NCBI GenBank assembly: GCA_965368175.1
Contig: CBDULX010000036.1
Coordinates: 1-18,711 of the forward strand
Reading direction: 5' to 3'
Length of the DNA stretch: 18,711 nucleotides
Source of the DNA: CBDULX01 sp965368175
GTDB lineage: Bacteria > Pseudomonadota > Gammaproteobacteria > SZUA-229
A model generated the notes under the pieces. That model was not told the origin of the DNA. It worked only from the letters and a program-made list of their open reading frames with translations, and made no database searches. Shown piece after piece: positions 7,699-16,185 of the stretch. The first letter of the stretch is position 1. Each line of letters starts with the position of its first letter. The position numbers were made by a program, and so were the translations under genes.

Positions 7699-8340
7699 GT
7701 GTTCGAACTGGTAAAAGCCGGTGGCTGGCTGATGTTCCCCATCATTGCCTGTTCCATCATTGCCTTTGGTATCATACTGGAGCGTTTCTGGACGCTGCAG
7801 AATAAAAAGGTCACGCCCAAACATCTGGTGGCTACCATATGGCACTGGGTAAAAGAGGGTCAGCTGGAACGCTCCAAAATTGAAGAAATCAGTAAGCAGT
7901 CAGCATTGGGCAAGATACTCGCAGCAGGATTAAATAACCGGCATCTCGAACGTGAGCGCATCAAGGAAAGTATCGAAGAAACCGGGCGTCAGGTAGTACA
8001 TGAGATGGAGCGCTTCCTGAACACTCTGGGCACTATCGCAGTCATATCGCCTCTACTGGGCCTGCTGGGTACTGTCATAGGTATGATCAAGGTGTTTAAT
8101 GCTATTACCAGTTCTGGAGTGGGTAATGCAGCGCCTCTGGCGGGGGGTATTTCACAGGCCCTGATCACAACGGCCGCCGGTTTATCGGTGGCCATCGTTG
8201 CCCTGATGTTTCATCGTTATTTCCGGGGACGGGTAGATGAACTGGTGGTGAAGATGGAAGAAGAAGCCATCAAAATGGTAGATGTGCTGCATAACAATCG
8301 CAAACTGTCTGCGGCAAACAAGGCGGAGCAAGCCGCTTGA
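7699..8340 (+). CDS. exbB: ExbB/TolQ/MotA-family proton channel protein
   Basis: A 213-aa protein with three membrane segments: about 8-30, about 108-133 and about 150-172. The core TIAVISPLLGLLGTVIGMIKVFNAI (about 112-136) and GISQALITTAAGLSVAI (about 150-166) are the MotA/TolQ/ExbB signature. With ExbD it should form an inner-membrane proton channel converting proton motive force into mechanical work. The start is GTG at 7699, preceded by AGGA eight bases upstream. The next gene, exbD, overlaps by 4 bp. This ExbB/ExbD pair between comEC and msbA is a recurrent arrangement in Gammaproteobacteria; its specific partner is unknown, and no tonB or tolA lies in the window. Confidence 0.93.
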   Translation: MFELVKAGGWLMFPIIACSIIAFGIILERFWTLQNKKVTPKHLVATIWHWVKEGQLERSKIEEISKQSALGKILAAGLNNRHLERERIKESIEETGRQVVHEMERFLNTLGTIAVISPLLGLLGTVIGMIKVFNAITSSGVGNAAPLAGGISQALITTAAGLSVAIVALMFHRYFRGRVDELVVKMEEEAIKMVDVLHNNRKLSAANKAEQAA

Positions 8341-8756
8341 ACCTGAAGCCGGTACGTAGAGACGAGATTGAGCTCAACATGACACCTCTAATTGATGTGG
8401 TGTTTTTGTTGCTGATTTTCTTTATGGTTTCCACTACTTTTGAAAAGCAGGCCAGGCTTAAAGTGGTATTACCGGAAGCCTCCACTGAGGCTGTCCAGAA
8501 CAAGGATAATCCAGTGGTTATTGGTATTGATGCCAATGGTCGTTTTTATATCAATGATCGGCAACTGGTGAACTCCCAGCAGGACACCCTGAAAATCGCA
8601 CTCACCAGAACATTGGGTAATAATAAAGATGTTCCACTGGTGTTACGTGCCGATGCCAAAACACCACATCAGTTTGTGGTCATGGCGATGGATGCCGCTG
8701 CCCAGTTGGGACTTACCCGATTATCCATTGCAACGCTGGAAAGCTCATCTAAATAA
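8337..8756 (+). CDS. exbD: ExbD/TolR-family biopolymer transport protein
   Basis: A 139-aa protein with one N-terminal membrane helix (about 18-34) and a periplasmic domain. NMTPLIDVVFLLLIFFMV contains D20, the conserved proton-carrying Asp of ExbD/TolR. VPLVLRADAKTPHQFVVMAMDAAAQLGLTRLSIAT is the usual C-terminal domain. The start is best placed at TTG 8337, which overlaps the exbB stop codon as TTGA and has GGAG about nine bases upstream. The first ATG (8379) would lie within the signature helix region, so it is not a reasonable start. It should work with the adjacent ExbB. Confidence 0.92.
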   Translation: MNLKPVRRDEIELNMTPLIDVVFLLLIFFMVSTTFEKQARLKVVLPEASTEAVQNKDNPVVIGIDANGRFYINDRQLVNSQQDTLKIALTRTLGNNKDVPLVLRADAKTPHQFVVMAMDAAAQLGLTRLSIATLESSSK

Positions 8757-8759
8757 GCC

Positions 8760-10514
8760 ATGGATTCATCACCTTCAACATATCGTCGCTTACTCGGCTA
8801 CGCCCTTAATTACTGGACTGTATTTATACTGGCCATTATTGGCATGATACTGGTGGCTCTCTCACAGCCCGCGTTTGCGGCACTGATGGAGCCCATGCTC
8901 AATGGCGGATTTATCAATAAAGACCCGGAAATTATTAAATGGATTCCGCTGGCTATCGTTCTGGTATTTCTGGTCAGGGCTTTTGCCGGGTTTTTATCCG
9001 ATTACGGTATGGCCTGGATCGGTCGTCGAGTGATCCTGGAATTGCGTGGCCAGATGTTTGCGAAACTGCTGCTGCTGCCTACTCATTATTACGATGTGAA
9101 CTCCAGTGGTACTACCATTTCCAAGTTCACTTATGATGTGGAACAACTGGCCCAGGCCACGACCAATGCTATTAGCATTCTGGTGCGTGATGTGTTGATG
9201 GTGGTCAGCCTGATTGGCTATATGTTTTATCTGAGTCCGAAGCTGGCGGCGGTGTTTCTGCTTGTTGGTCCAGTAATTGCGGCGCTGGTGGGTCTGGTGT
9301 CTCGTCGCTTCAGAAAAATCAGTTCCCGCATTCAGCATTCCATGGGTAAGGTAACCCATATTGTGGAAGAGGCGATACAGGCGCAACGGGTAGTGAAAAT
9401 CTTTGGTGGCCAGGATTATGAAGCCGGGCAGTTTCTTCATACCAATGAACGTAATTGTTACCAGCAGATGAAGCTGGTGGGTACCACTTCCTTGAGTACC
9501 TCCATCATCCAGCTCATTGTTTCGATTGCCCTGGCTGGAATTATCTCTATGGCTATGGCAGAAGGTGTGAAGGATAATATTGGCGTGGGTGCCTTTATGG
9601 CTTTCATGGTGGCAATGATGATGTTGTTCGCCCCCATCAAACGACTGACCAACGTTAACTCCGTATTGCAAAAAGGTATTGCGGCTGCCGAGAGTGTGTT
9701 TGCCTTGCTGGATAGCGAGGTGGAAAATGATCAGGGTAAACAGGAGGTTGTTCGTGTAACGGGTCAGCTGGAGTTCAAAGACATCGGTTTCAGTTACCGC
9801 TCCAATCCGGATAAGCCGGTACTGAATTCAATAAATCTTAAAATTGAGCCTGGGCAAACTGTGGCATTTGTTGGGCGTTCTGGTAGTGGCAAGTCTACAC
9901 TGGTGAATCTGTTGCCTCGGTTGTACGATGATTTTACCGGCAGTATTCTGCTCGATGGCAAGGATACCCGTGATTATACCCTGAGCAGTTTACGCGACCA
10001 GATTGCTTATGTAGGGCAGGACATTGTCATGTTTAATGACACTGTGGCCCATAATATTGCCTATGGACGGTTACACGATACAGATGAAGCCCTTATTGTT
10101 TCTGCTGCCAAATCGGCCCACGCCTATGAATTTATTGAACGTATGCCCGAGGGCCTGCAAACTGAAGTGGGTGAAAAAGGGGTGATGCTGTCCGGAGGAC
10201 AAAGGCAGCGCATTGCTATTGCCCGAGCTCTGTTGAAAAACGCTCCGGTACTGATTATGGATGAAGCCACTTCAGCCCTGGATACTGAATCCGAACGTTA
10301 CATTCAGGCGGCACTGGTGGAACTGTTAAAAAACCGAACCACTCTGGTCATAGCTCATCGTTTATCCACCATCGAAAGTGCCGATGTGATTGTGGTGATG
10401 GATGATGGCCGGATTGTAGAAACCGGTTCACATCACGAGCTAATCGAAAAAAATGGCAATTATGCGGCCCTGCATCGATTGCAATTTAATGAGCCTGCAG
10501 TTCTGGATGCTTAA
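8760..10514 (+). CDS. msbA: MsbA, lipid A flippase (ABC transporter)
   Basis: A 584-aa half-transporter with an N-terminal six-helix membrane domain (about 15-310) and a C-terminal ATPase domain. MsbA dimers use ATP to flip core-lipid A from the inner to the outer leaflet of the inner membrane. The Walker A motif GRSGSGKST is at 372-380; the signature LSGGQRQR starts at about 477 and is followed by Walker B LIMDEATSALD and the H-loop (IAHRLST). Length and motif spacing match E. coli MsbA (582 aa), where the lysine is K382. It starts 3 bp after exbD and ends 1 bp before lpxK, so translation is probably coupled. Other lipid ABC exporters look similar, but the lpxK-kdsB context decides for MsbA. 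Confidence 0.96.
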   Translation: MDSSPSTYRRLLGYALNYWTVFILAIIGMILVALSQPAFAALMEPMLNGGFINKDPEIIKWIPLAIVLVFLVRAFAGFLSDYGMAWIGRRVILELRGQMFAKLLLLPTHYYDVNSSGTTISKFTYDVEQLAQATTNAISILVRDVLMVVSLIGYMFYLSPKLAAVFLLVGPVIAALVGLVSRRFRKISSRIQHSMGKVTHIVEEAIQAQRVVKIFGGQDYEAGQFLHTNERNCYQQMKLVGTTSLSTSIIQLIVSIALAGIISMAMAEGVKDNIGVGAFMAFMVAMMMLFAPIKRLTNVNSVLQKGIAAAESVFALLDSEVENDQGKQEVVRVTGQLEFKDIGFSYRSNPDKPVLNSINLKIEPGQTVAFVGRSGSGKSTLVNLLPRLYDDFTGSILLDGKDTRDYTLSSLRDQIAYVGQDIVMFNDTVAHNIAYGRLHDTDEALIVSAAKSAHAYEFIERMPEGLQTEVGEKGVMLSGGQRQRIAIARALLKNAPVLIMDEATSALDTESERYIQAALVELLKNRTTLVIAHRLSTIESADVIVVMDDGRIVETGSHHELIEKNGNYAALHRLQFNEPAVLDA

Positions 10515-10515
10515 C

Positions 10516-11496
10516 ATGAAAAGGCTTGATCATTACTGGTACAGCCAGAATCCGGTCAGCTGGTTATTACTCCCTGTTACTGCTCTGTTTTGTCTAATCA
10601 GTATTCTTCGTCGTGCATTATATCGCCTGGGTGTGTTGAAACAATTCAATGCACCAGTGCCGGTGATCGTCATTGGTAATATTTCAGTTGGTGGTACAGG
10701 CAAAACACCGTTACTGATAGAACTTTGTCAGCAGCTGATTACCATGGGTTATAAACCCGGTGTTATTAGTCGGGGATATGGTGGTCATTCTGTGCACTGG
10801 CCTGTGTCGGTAACATCGGACAGTTCTGCGGCTATAGTCGGTGATGAGCCCCTGCTTATTCATTGCCGTAGTGGCTGTCCAGTGGTGGTGGGACCCGATC
10901 GCAAAGCCGATATTGATTTACTTTTAAGCCGGCATGAGTGTGACCTGATCCTGTCCGATGATGGTATGCAGCACTATCGAATGGGTCGCAGTGCAGAGAT
11001 TGCCGTGATAGATGGCACTCGTGGATTTGGTAATGGTTATTGTTTGCCATCAGGCCCGTTAAGAGAGCCAGTTTCACGCTTGAAGACGGTGGATATGATT
11101 GTGGTCAACGGTGGCACGGAATCCGAGTCATCCTTCCGGGTGGAAGCGCATCAGCTCAATGCGCTGTTGACTGAAACTGAATGCTGTATGCTGGATCAGT
11201 TTAAAGGGAAGAAGGTGCATGCCATTGCCGGTATTGGTAATCCAGAGCGTTTTTTCAGTTTGCTGGAAGCGGCCGGTATCGATTGTGTTCGCCATCCATT
11301 TTCCGACCATTATGCCTATCAAGCGCAGGATGTCTGTTTTGATGATCAACTTCCGGTATTAATGACCGAAAAAGATGCGGTAAAATGTTTCCCTTTCAAG
11401 CTGGATAATCACTGGTATGTTCCCATTGATGTCCGCTTATCAGAAACTGCTCAGCAGCAGTTCAACCAAATCGTCCAACAGGTGTGTCATGGATAA
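10516..11496 (+). CDS. lpxK: LpxK, tetraacyldisaccharide 4'-kinase
   Basis: A 326-aa kinase that phosphorylates the 4' position of the lipid A disaccharide to give lipid IVA, acting at the inner-membrane surface. The ATG at 10516 is preferred: it gives MKRLDHYWYSQNP, matching the usual LpxK N-terminus. The same frame is open back to 10453 inside msbA, but that extension has no family similarity. A hydrophobic anchor lies at about 15-35. The P-loop is VIGNISVGGTGKTP (about 52-65), followed by GVISRGYGG and LSDDGMQHYRM (about 147-157); VMTEKDAVKC near the C-terminus is also characteristic. The 3' end overlaps ycaR by 8 bp. Confidence 0.95.
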   Translation: MKRLDHYWYSQNPVSWLLLPVTALFCLISILRRALYRLGVLKQFNAPVPVIVIGNISVGGTGKTPLLIELCQQLITMGYKPGVISRGYGGHSVHWPVSVTSDSSAAIVGDEPLLIHCRSGCPVVVGPDRKADIDLLLSRHECDLILSDDGMQHYRMGRSAEIAVIDGTRGFGNGYCLPSGPLREPVSRLKTVDMIVVNGGTESESSFRVEAHQLNALLTETECCMLDQFKGKKVHAIAGIGNPERFFSLLEAAGIDCVRHPFSDHYAYQAQDVCFDDQLPVLMTEKDAVKCFPFKLDNHWYVPIDVRLSETAQQQFNQIVQQVCHG

Positions 11497-11674
11497 GAAA
11501 GTACTCGAAATTCTGGTTTGTCCCAGGTGTAATTCAAAGCTGAAATACGATAAAAAAGCCGATGAACTGATATGTGAGCAGGATGCGCTGGCATTTCCCG
11601 TGCGTGATGGTATACCGGTTATGCTGGAAGCGGAAGCACGTGATCTTTCAGCTGAGAAAAACACAGAAAAATAA
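11489..11674 (+). CDS. ycaR: YcaR, Trm112-like small zinc-ribbon protein
   Basis: A 61-aa protein beginning MDKKVLEILVCPRCNSKL and ending with the family segment ALAFPVRDGIPVMLEAEAR. E. coli YcaR is 60 aa and sits in the same place between lpxK and kdsB. Trm112 relatives serve as small activating subunits of methyltransferases in eukaryotes; the bacterial role is unclear. The CPRC pair is present and a third Cys lies at ICEQD, so a full four-Cys zinc site is not obvious, as in the E. coli protein. The frame continues upstream to 11417 inside lpxK, but ATG 11489 fits the family and has AGGTG just upstream. Confidence 0.93.
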   Translation: MDKKVLEILVCPRCNSKLKYDKKADELICEQDALAFPVRDGIPVMLEAEARDLSAEKNTEK

Positions 11675-11676
11675 TC

Positions 11677-12438
11677 ATGTCGCTGAATTTTCGTGTTGTT
11701 ATTCCGGCTCGTTATGCCTCTACCCGTTTCCCGGGGAAACCACTGGTTGAAATCGCCGGCAAAACCATGCTGCAACATGTTTATGAGTGTGCGCTGCAAA
11801 GTGGTGCTCAGCAGGTGATTATCGCCACTGATGATGAGCGTATTCAACAGGCAGCTGAAGGTTTTGCTGCCACCGTATGTATGACATCTCCCGATCACAC
11901 ATCCGGTACTGACCGACTGGCAGAAGTGAGTTTTAAATACGACTGGCCCGCTGATGACATCGTGGTTAATTTACAGGGTGATGAACCCTTAACACCGCCT
12001 GAAATTCTAAAACAGGTGGCGCTGAATCTGGCCGATCATCCCAGGGCTGGAATTGCCACCTTATCGACAACCATTCAGTCGGCCCGTGATGTGTTTGATC
12101 CCAATATAGTAAAAGTCGTGGCCGATGCCGAGGGTTATGCCCTGTACTTCAGTCGTGCCCCCATTCCCTGGAACCGTGATGCCGGTGAAGCCATTGATGA
12201 TGATCAGGCGCAACACTATCAGCGTCATCTGGGTATCTATGCCTATCGAGTCAGCTTCCTCCATGCCTATAGCAATATGCAGCCCTGTGTTCTGGAAAAC
12301 CTGGAAAAGCTGGAACAGCTACGCGCTTTATACAGTGGTATTCCGATTCATGTCGATCAGGCAGTGAAATTGCCCGGGCCTGGTATAGATACGCCGGACG
12401 ATCTACTCGCCGTATCCAGGCTAATGGCGAATCAATAA
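11677..12438 (+). CDS. kdsB: KdsB, CMP-Kdo synthetase
   Basis: A 253-aa cytidylyltransferase that activates Kdo with CTP to give CMP-Kdo, the donor for the first inner-core sugar of LPS. The N-terminal nucleotide-binding segment is VVIPARYASTRFPGKPL (about 7-23). TSPDHTSGTDRLAEV (about 69-83) and VVNLQGDEPL (about 96-105, with the metal-binding Asp) are family signatures, and SRAPIPWNRD and HLGIYAYR are also typical. It begins 2 bp after ycaR and ends 3 bp before rlmKL, inside the lipid A operon, where it feeds the pathway acting on the LpxK product. Confidence 0.97.
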   Translation: MSLNFRVVIPARYASTRFPGKPLVEIAGKTMLQHVYECALQSGAQQVIIATDDERIQQAAEGFAATVCMTSPDHTSGTDRLAEVSFKYDWPADDIVVNLQGDEPLTPPEILKQVALNLADHPRAGIATLSTTIQSARDVFDPNIVKVVADAEGYALYFSRAPIPWNRDAGEAIDDDQAQHYQRHLGIYAYRVSFLHAYSNMQPCVLENLEKLEQLRALYSGIPIHVDQAVKLPGPGIDTPDDLLAVSRLMANQ

Positions 12439-12441
12439 TCC

Positions 12442-14592
12442 ATGTCTGATTCACAATCATTTTTTGCCAGCTGCCCGAAAGGGGTCGAAGATCTGCTGGC
12501 GACAGAACTGTCTGAACTGGGCGCCGATAATATCCAGGCAGTGTGGTCTGGTGTCAGTTTTGAAGGCGATCTGAAAACTGCCTATCGGGTATGTTTATGG
12601 TCACGACTGGCCAGCCGTGTAATGTTACCGCTGAAGACCTTCGCAGCCTGCAATGAAGATGAGCTGTACCAGGAAGTACAGTCCATCAACTGGGGCAAGC
12701 ATGTCAAAATGGATGGCACCCTGGCCGTGAACTGTAACGTCAGTCATTCCGGCATTACTAATAGCCACTATGCCTCACTCAGGGTAAAAGATGCCATCGT
12801 GGATCAGTTTAAAGACGTTTATGATCAGCGTCCTTCAGTGGATCGTGAGCATCCGGATATTCGAATTAATCTGCATATCAATAAAGATCAGGCTGTGCTT
12901 AGCCTGGATCTCTCTGGAGAACCTCTACACAAACGAGGTTATCGACAGACCAGTATGGCTGCACCTTTAAAGGAAAACCTCGCTGCGGCCATTCTGAAGC
13001 GGGCAGGCTGGCCCAACGAAAGCCTGTCACTGGTCGATCTGATGTGTGGTTCAGGCACTTTGCTTACCGAAGCGGCCCACATGGCTTTAGGGCTGGCTCC
13101 GGGCTTAAATCGGGAATTCTATGGTTTCCTGGGCTGGAAGGGACACGATGCTGATGCCTGGCAGGCATTACTGGATGAAGCCAGCAATCAAAAAGTCGAT
13201 GATGGTGTTTTTCATCAGCTGGATATTCGCGGTTATGATGAATCTATCAAATCAGTGAAAGCGGCACGTCAGAATGTTCAGGCGGCGGGTGTCGATCGTT
13301 ACGTTAAAATTGAACAACAGAAAATTGAAGATTGCCCAGTACCCGAAAATATGGAAAAGGGCATGGTCGTAGTAAATCCACCTTACGGTGAGCGCCTGGG
13401 TGATGCAAAGGAACTGGTCTATTTGTATGCCGATCTGGGTGAATGCCTGCGCAATAATTACGCGGAATGGTCAGCATATGTGTTTACCGGTAATGAAGAT
13501 CTGGCCAAACATGTTGGTTTGCGATCACATAAAAGCAATACCCTGTTTAACGGCGCCATCAGGTGTAAATTGTTCCATTACACATTGCGCAAGGCGCAGT
13601 CGGAAGAAGTTAAAGCTATTCTTGAGGAAAAGGATAACGAAGCACGACAGATGATTATCAATCGTCTGAAAAAAAATCATAAACATCTGTCTCGCTGGGC
13701 CAATCGAAATAACATCGAGTGTTATCGACTGTACGATGCCGATTTACCCGAGTTTTCCGCAGCCATTGATATCTATAACGATCAGGTGCTAGTACAGGAA
13801 TACCAGGCGCCATCGTCGATTGATATCCGTAAAGCTAGACTGCGATTTAATTTTATTCTGCAAGCGGTGGAGCAGGTGTTAGGGATTCCAGAACAGCAAA
13901 TTTTTGTTAAAACCCGACAGCAACAGAAAGGTCTCGCACAGTATGAAAAGCAGGCCGATGATGGTCACGAAAAAATTGTTCATGAGTCCGGTCTAAAATT
14001 TATCGTGAATTTACAGGACTATCTGGACACTGGCTTATTCCTCGATCATCGGGATACCCGTCAAAAAATTAGAGAATGGGCCAAAGATAAGCATTTTCTC
14101 AATCTGTTTGCTTATACTGGATCAATATCGGTGTATGCCGCTGCCGGTGGTGCCGCATCGACCACTACGGTTGACATGTCCAATACCTATCTGAAATGGG
14201 CTCAAAAGAATTTCAAAATCAATCAGATCGAGACGGATAACAAGAATAAATTTATCAAGGCTGATTGTGTTAAGTGGCTGATCCAGCAGTCTAAAAATCC
14301 CGATCAGTTGTTCGATCTGATTTTTCTTGATCCACCAACCTTTTCCAATTCAAAATCGATGGATGATGTGTTTGATATTCAGAAAGACCATGTGTTTCTG
14401 ATTCAGTCAGCTATGAAATTATTGAATGAGAATGGAATATTGCTGTTTTCTAATAACTTTAGAAAGTTCAGGCTCGATAGCAAAAGCCTGGCTGGATTAA
14501 AAATTGAAAATATAACTCAGCTAACGATACCAGAAGATTTCAAGCGAAATAGTAAAATACATCAATGCTGGTCGATCGAAAATTCAAAATAA
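12442..14592 (+). CDS. rlmL: RlmKL, bifunctional 23S rRNA methyltransferase
   Basis: A 716-aa fusion enzyme. The N-terminal half has a THUMP domain (about 45-155) and the RlmL module, which makes m2G2445; the SAM motif VDLMCGSGTLLTEAA is at about 198-212 and the catalytic NPPYGERLG at about 312. The C-terminal half is the RlmK module, which makes m7G2069: GLFLDHRDTRQKI, LNLFAYTGSISVYAA and LDPPTFSNSKS (about 629-639). Both active sites look intact and the length is close to E. coli RlmKL (702 aa). It is the last gene of the rightward operon, 3 bp after kdsB, and is followed by a terminator. Its last 50 or so codons are more AT-rich than the rest. Confidence 0.96.
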   Translation: MSDSQSFFASCPKGVEDLLATELSELGADNIQAVWSGVSFEGDLKTAYRVCLWSRLASRVMLPLKTFAACNEDELYQEVQSINWGKHVKMDGTLAVNCNVSHSGITNSHYASLRVKDAIVDQFKDVYDQRPSVDREHPDIRINLHINKDQAVLSLDLSGEPLHKRGYRQTSMAAPLKENLAAAILKRAGWPNESLSLVDLMCGSGTLLTEAAHMALGLAPGLNREFYGFLGWKGHDADAWQALLDEASNQKVDDGVFHQLDIRGYDESIKSVKAARQNVQAAGVDRYVKIEQQKIEDCPVPENMEKGMVVVNPPYGERLGDAKELVYLYADLGECLRNNYAEWSAYVFTGNEDLAKHVGLRSHKSNTLFNGAIRCKLFHYTLRKAQSEEVKAILEEKDNEARQMIINRLKKNHKHLSRWANRNNIECYRLYDADLPEFSAAIDIYNDQVLVQEYQAPSSIDIRKARLRFNFILQAVEQVLGIPEQQIFVKTRQQQKGLAQYEKQADDGHEKIVHESGLKFIVNLQDYLDTGLFLDHRDTRQKIREWAKDKHFLNLFAYTGSISVYAAAGGAASTTTVDMSNTYLKWAQKNFKINQIETDNKNKFIKADCVKWLIQQSKNPDQLFDLIFLDPPTFSNSKSMDDVFDIQKDHVFLIQSAMKLLNENGILLFSNNFRKFRLDSKSLAGLKIENITQLTIPEDFKRNSKIHQCWSIENSK

Positions 14593-14628
14593 AATAACGC
14601 CGGAATATCCCCGGCTTTATTTTTTATT
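14591..14628. terminator. Bidirectional terminator between rlmKL and rsd
   Basis: GCCGG (14599-14603) pairs with CCGGC (14611-14615) around a 7-nt loop. The right side continues TTTATTTTTTATT. On the minus strand the hairpin is followed by GTTATTTTATTTT. It lies between the convergent stops at 14592 and 14624, so it can serve both genes. The stem is short, hence moderate confidence. Confidence 0.7.
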
Positions 14629-15118
14629 GAACAGTGTCAGCGTATGCAGTCTTGGGTGCTAACAGGGTGTTGATTAACTGGTCTTCGAGTTCAATGCGAG
14701 TCGCCAGTTCTTCACCCAGTTTGGAGAGGTGTTCTGCTAGCTGATTTTTTTGTTCCTGACTTAAATGATCACAGTCATCAAACAGATCGTTGAAATCAAC
14801 AGCCAGCTGAGTGGATTGTTGTATTCTTGGATAAATAGTACCGGCTAACTGGATAATATCCTGTCTGCGTTCTTCACCTTCTGATATTCTGCGATAAAGC
14901 TCAAAATGACCGGTCGCTATATAGTCAATTAACAGTTGGCAGAATTCGCGGAGGATTTCAGGGTCGAGGGCATCAGCGCTGATTTCAGTCTTATCACAAC
15001 CGGCTAATTTCCAGTACAATGCTAATACCTGGTTTCTTTCGGCAATCAGCTGTTTGATTTCCTTACGGGTTCGCGAGCGACGGTCAGAAACTGGCTGTTG
15101 CTCTATCGAATCATTCAT
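14624..15118 (-). CDS. rsd: Rsd/AlgQ, anti-sigma-70 regulator
   Basis: A 164-aa, mainly helical protein of the Rsd/AlgQ family. In E. coli Rsd binds domain 4 of sigma-70 in stationary phase and shifts RNA polymerase towards other sigma factors; AlgQ in Pseudomonas affects alginate and virulence genes. Shared segments are IKQLIAERNQVLALYWKLAG (about 21-40), LREFCQLLIDYIATGHFELY (about 56-75), YPRIQQSTQLAVDFND (about 96-111) and LSKLGEELATRIELEDQLI (about 131-149). The polar N-terminus is longer than in AlgQ. AGGAGA lies seven bases before the ATG, the best Shine-Dalgarno in the window. It is a single gene, convergent with rlmKL. Confidence 0.92.
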   Translation of the reverse strand: MNDSIEQQPVSDRRSRTRKEIKQLIAERNQVLALYWKLAGCDKTEISADALDPEILREFCQLLIDYIATGHFELYRRISEGEERRQDIIQLAGTIYPRIQQSTQLAVDFNDLFDDCDHLSQEQKNQLAEHLSKLGEELATRIELEDQLINTLLAPKTAYADTVQ

Positions 15119-15433
15119 AAACGTTCTCCTGCATTACACTTCTAATTTTTATCATTTATTTTTACCCTTAAAAATTCAATACCCTGAATTATAATAGGAT
15201 AATTCAGATGTATGAATCGGATTTCGGTCTCTTTATCTTTGGACCATTATATTCACAACAGGCGTAGATATGAAATGCCCACAGCAGGTTAATTACCGAT
15301 ATTTTTTGTTATATTTTGAACTAATGGTTTATATTAACCTTCTTATAATAGACTAGAATTATGGTTTTGCATGATTATGATACAGATAATTTATGATCTT
15401 TATTGCTTAATCACCAACCCAGGTATTTGACCG
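15119..15433. other. Divergent intergenic region between rsd and msrA
   Basis: An AT-rich spacer of 315 bp with no plausible gene. It should contain the promoters of both divergent genes. Besides the candidate rsd promoter, a TATAAT hexamer at 15344-15349 and a TTGTTA-18 bp-TATATT pair (15306-15335) on the plus strand are candidates for msrA; neither is decisive. No repeat or RNA gene was recognised. Confidence 0.5.
15184..15216 (-). promoter_or_regulatory. Candidate rsd promoter overlapping an inverted repeat
   Basis: On the minus strand TTCATA (15211-15216) and TATAAT (15188-15193) are 17 bp apart, a reasonable sigma-70 pair with a perfect -10. Superimposed on the -10 and spacer is an inverted repeat, CTGAATTAT (15184-15192) and ATAATTCAG (15199-15207), separated by 6 bp. 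A dimeric repressor bound there would block the promoter. It is about 70 bp upstream of the rsd ATG. The motif search was by eye in AT-rich DNA, so chance is possible. Confidence 0.4.
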
Positions 15434-16063
15434 ATGTTTGATAAAATTTCTTTACCCAGTGAACAGCAGGCCTTACCCGGTCGTACAGAGCCTATGCCAG
15501 TACCGGAATCGCACTTTATCAATGGCCACCGTCTTCAGGAGCCATTTCCGGACAAGATGCAGAAAGCAATGTTTGGTATGGGATGTTTTTGGGGGGCGGA
15601 ACGTAGTTTCTGGCAATTAGATGGTGTTTATACCACAGCCGTTGGTTATACAGCCGGCATTACGCCGAATCCGAGTTATCAGGAAGTATGTACAGGGATG
15701 ACTGGGCACAATGAAGCCGTATTAGTTGTTTTTGATCCGTCGCTTATCTCATATAGCCAGTTGTTGAAATGCTTCTGGGAGTCTCATAACCCCACTCAGG
15801 GTATGAGGCAGGGTAATGATAGAGGGACACAATACCGTTCAGGTATTTATACGTTTAATCAGATGCAACAGGATGAAGCCGAGCAGTCAAAATTACAGGT
15901 GGAGTCACTTCTAAATAATGCTGGTTTTAGCCATATAACCACGGAAATATTATCTGCACAGCCATTCTACTATGCTGAAGAATACCATCAGCAATACCTG
16001 GCAAAAAATCCGAATGGCTATTGTGGATTGGGCGGTACAGGTATTTTATTCGAGGCAGTATAA
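15434..16063 (+). CDS. msrA: MsrA, peptide methionine-S-sulfoxide reductase
   Basis: A 209-aa protein that reduces methionine-S-sulfoxide in proteins, repairing oxidative damage. The catalytic motif GMGCFWGAE has the nucleophile C51, the same position as in E. coli MsrA (212 aa). GYTAG, QEVCTGMTGHNEAV, NPTQGMRQGNDRGTQYRSGI and the C-terminal GYCGLGGTG (C197, candidate resolving Cys) are all family signatures. The N-terminal extension (residues 1-42, with LPGRTEPMPVPESHFINGH) is that of the long E. coli-type MsrA, which supports the ATG at 15434. It is a single gene with long spacers on both sides and no msrB neighbour. Confidence 0.97.
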   Translation: MFDKISLPSEQQALPGRTEPMPVPESHFINGHRLQEPFPDKMQKAMFGMGCFWGAERSFWQLDGVYTTAVGYTAGITPNPSYQEVCTGMTGHNEAVLVVFDPSLISYSQLLKCFWESHNPTQGMRQGNDRGTQYRSGIYTFNQMQQDEAEQSKLQVESLLNNAGFSHITTEILSAQPFYYAEEYHQQYLAKNPNGYCGLGGTGILFEAV

Positions 16064-16185
16064 GCATTAATTTACTAATTGAATATCGTCTAGGTTTTTC
16101 AAGTCAGGACCTTGTGCAGCAGATAGAACAACAGCTACTTATGTATCTTATTAGTCATAAGCGGACTGATCAAAAAATTTAAAAC

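Noticed and set aside
8994..9671. A 225-codon minus-strand frame within msbA
   Set aside because: It is antisense to the MsbA membrane domain. The many His and Gln residues are what reverse reading of such coding sequence gives, and no domain is recognisable.
10453..10515. N-terminal extension of lpxK into msbA
   Set aside because: The extra 21 residues do not resemble LpxK, and the ATG at 10516 gives the family N-terminus.
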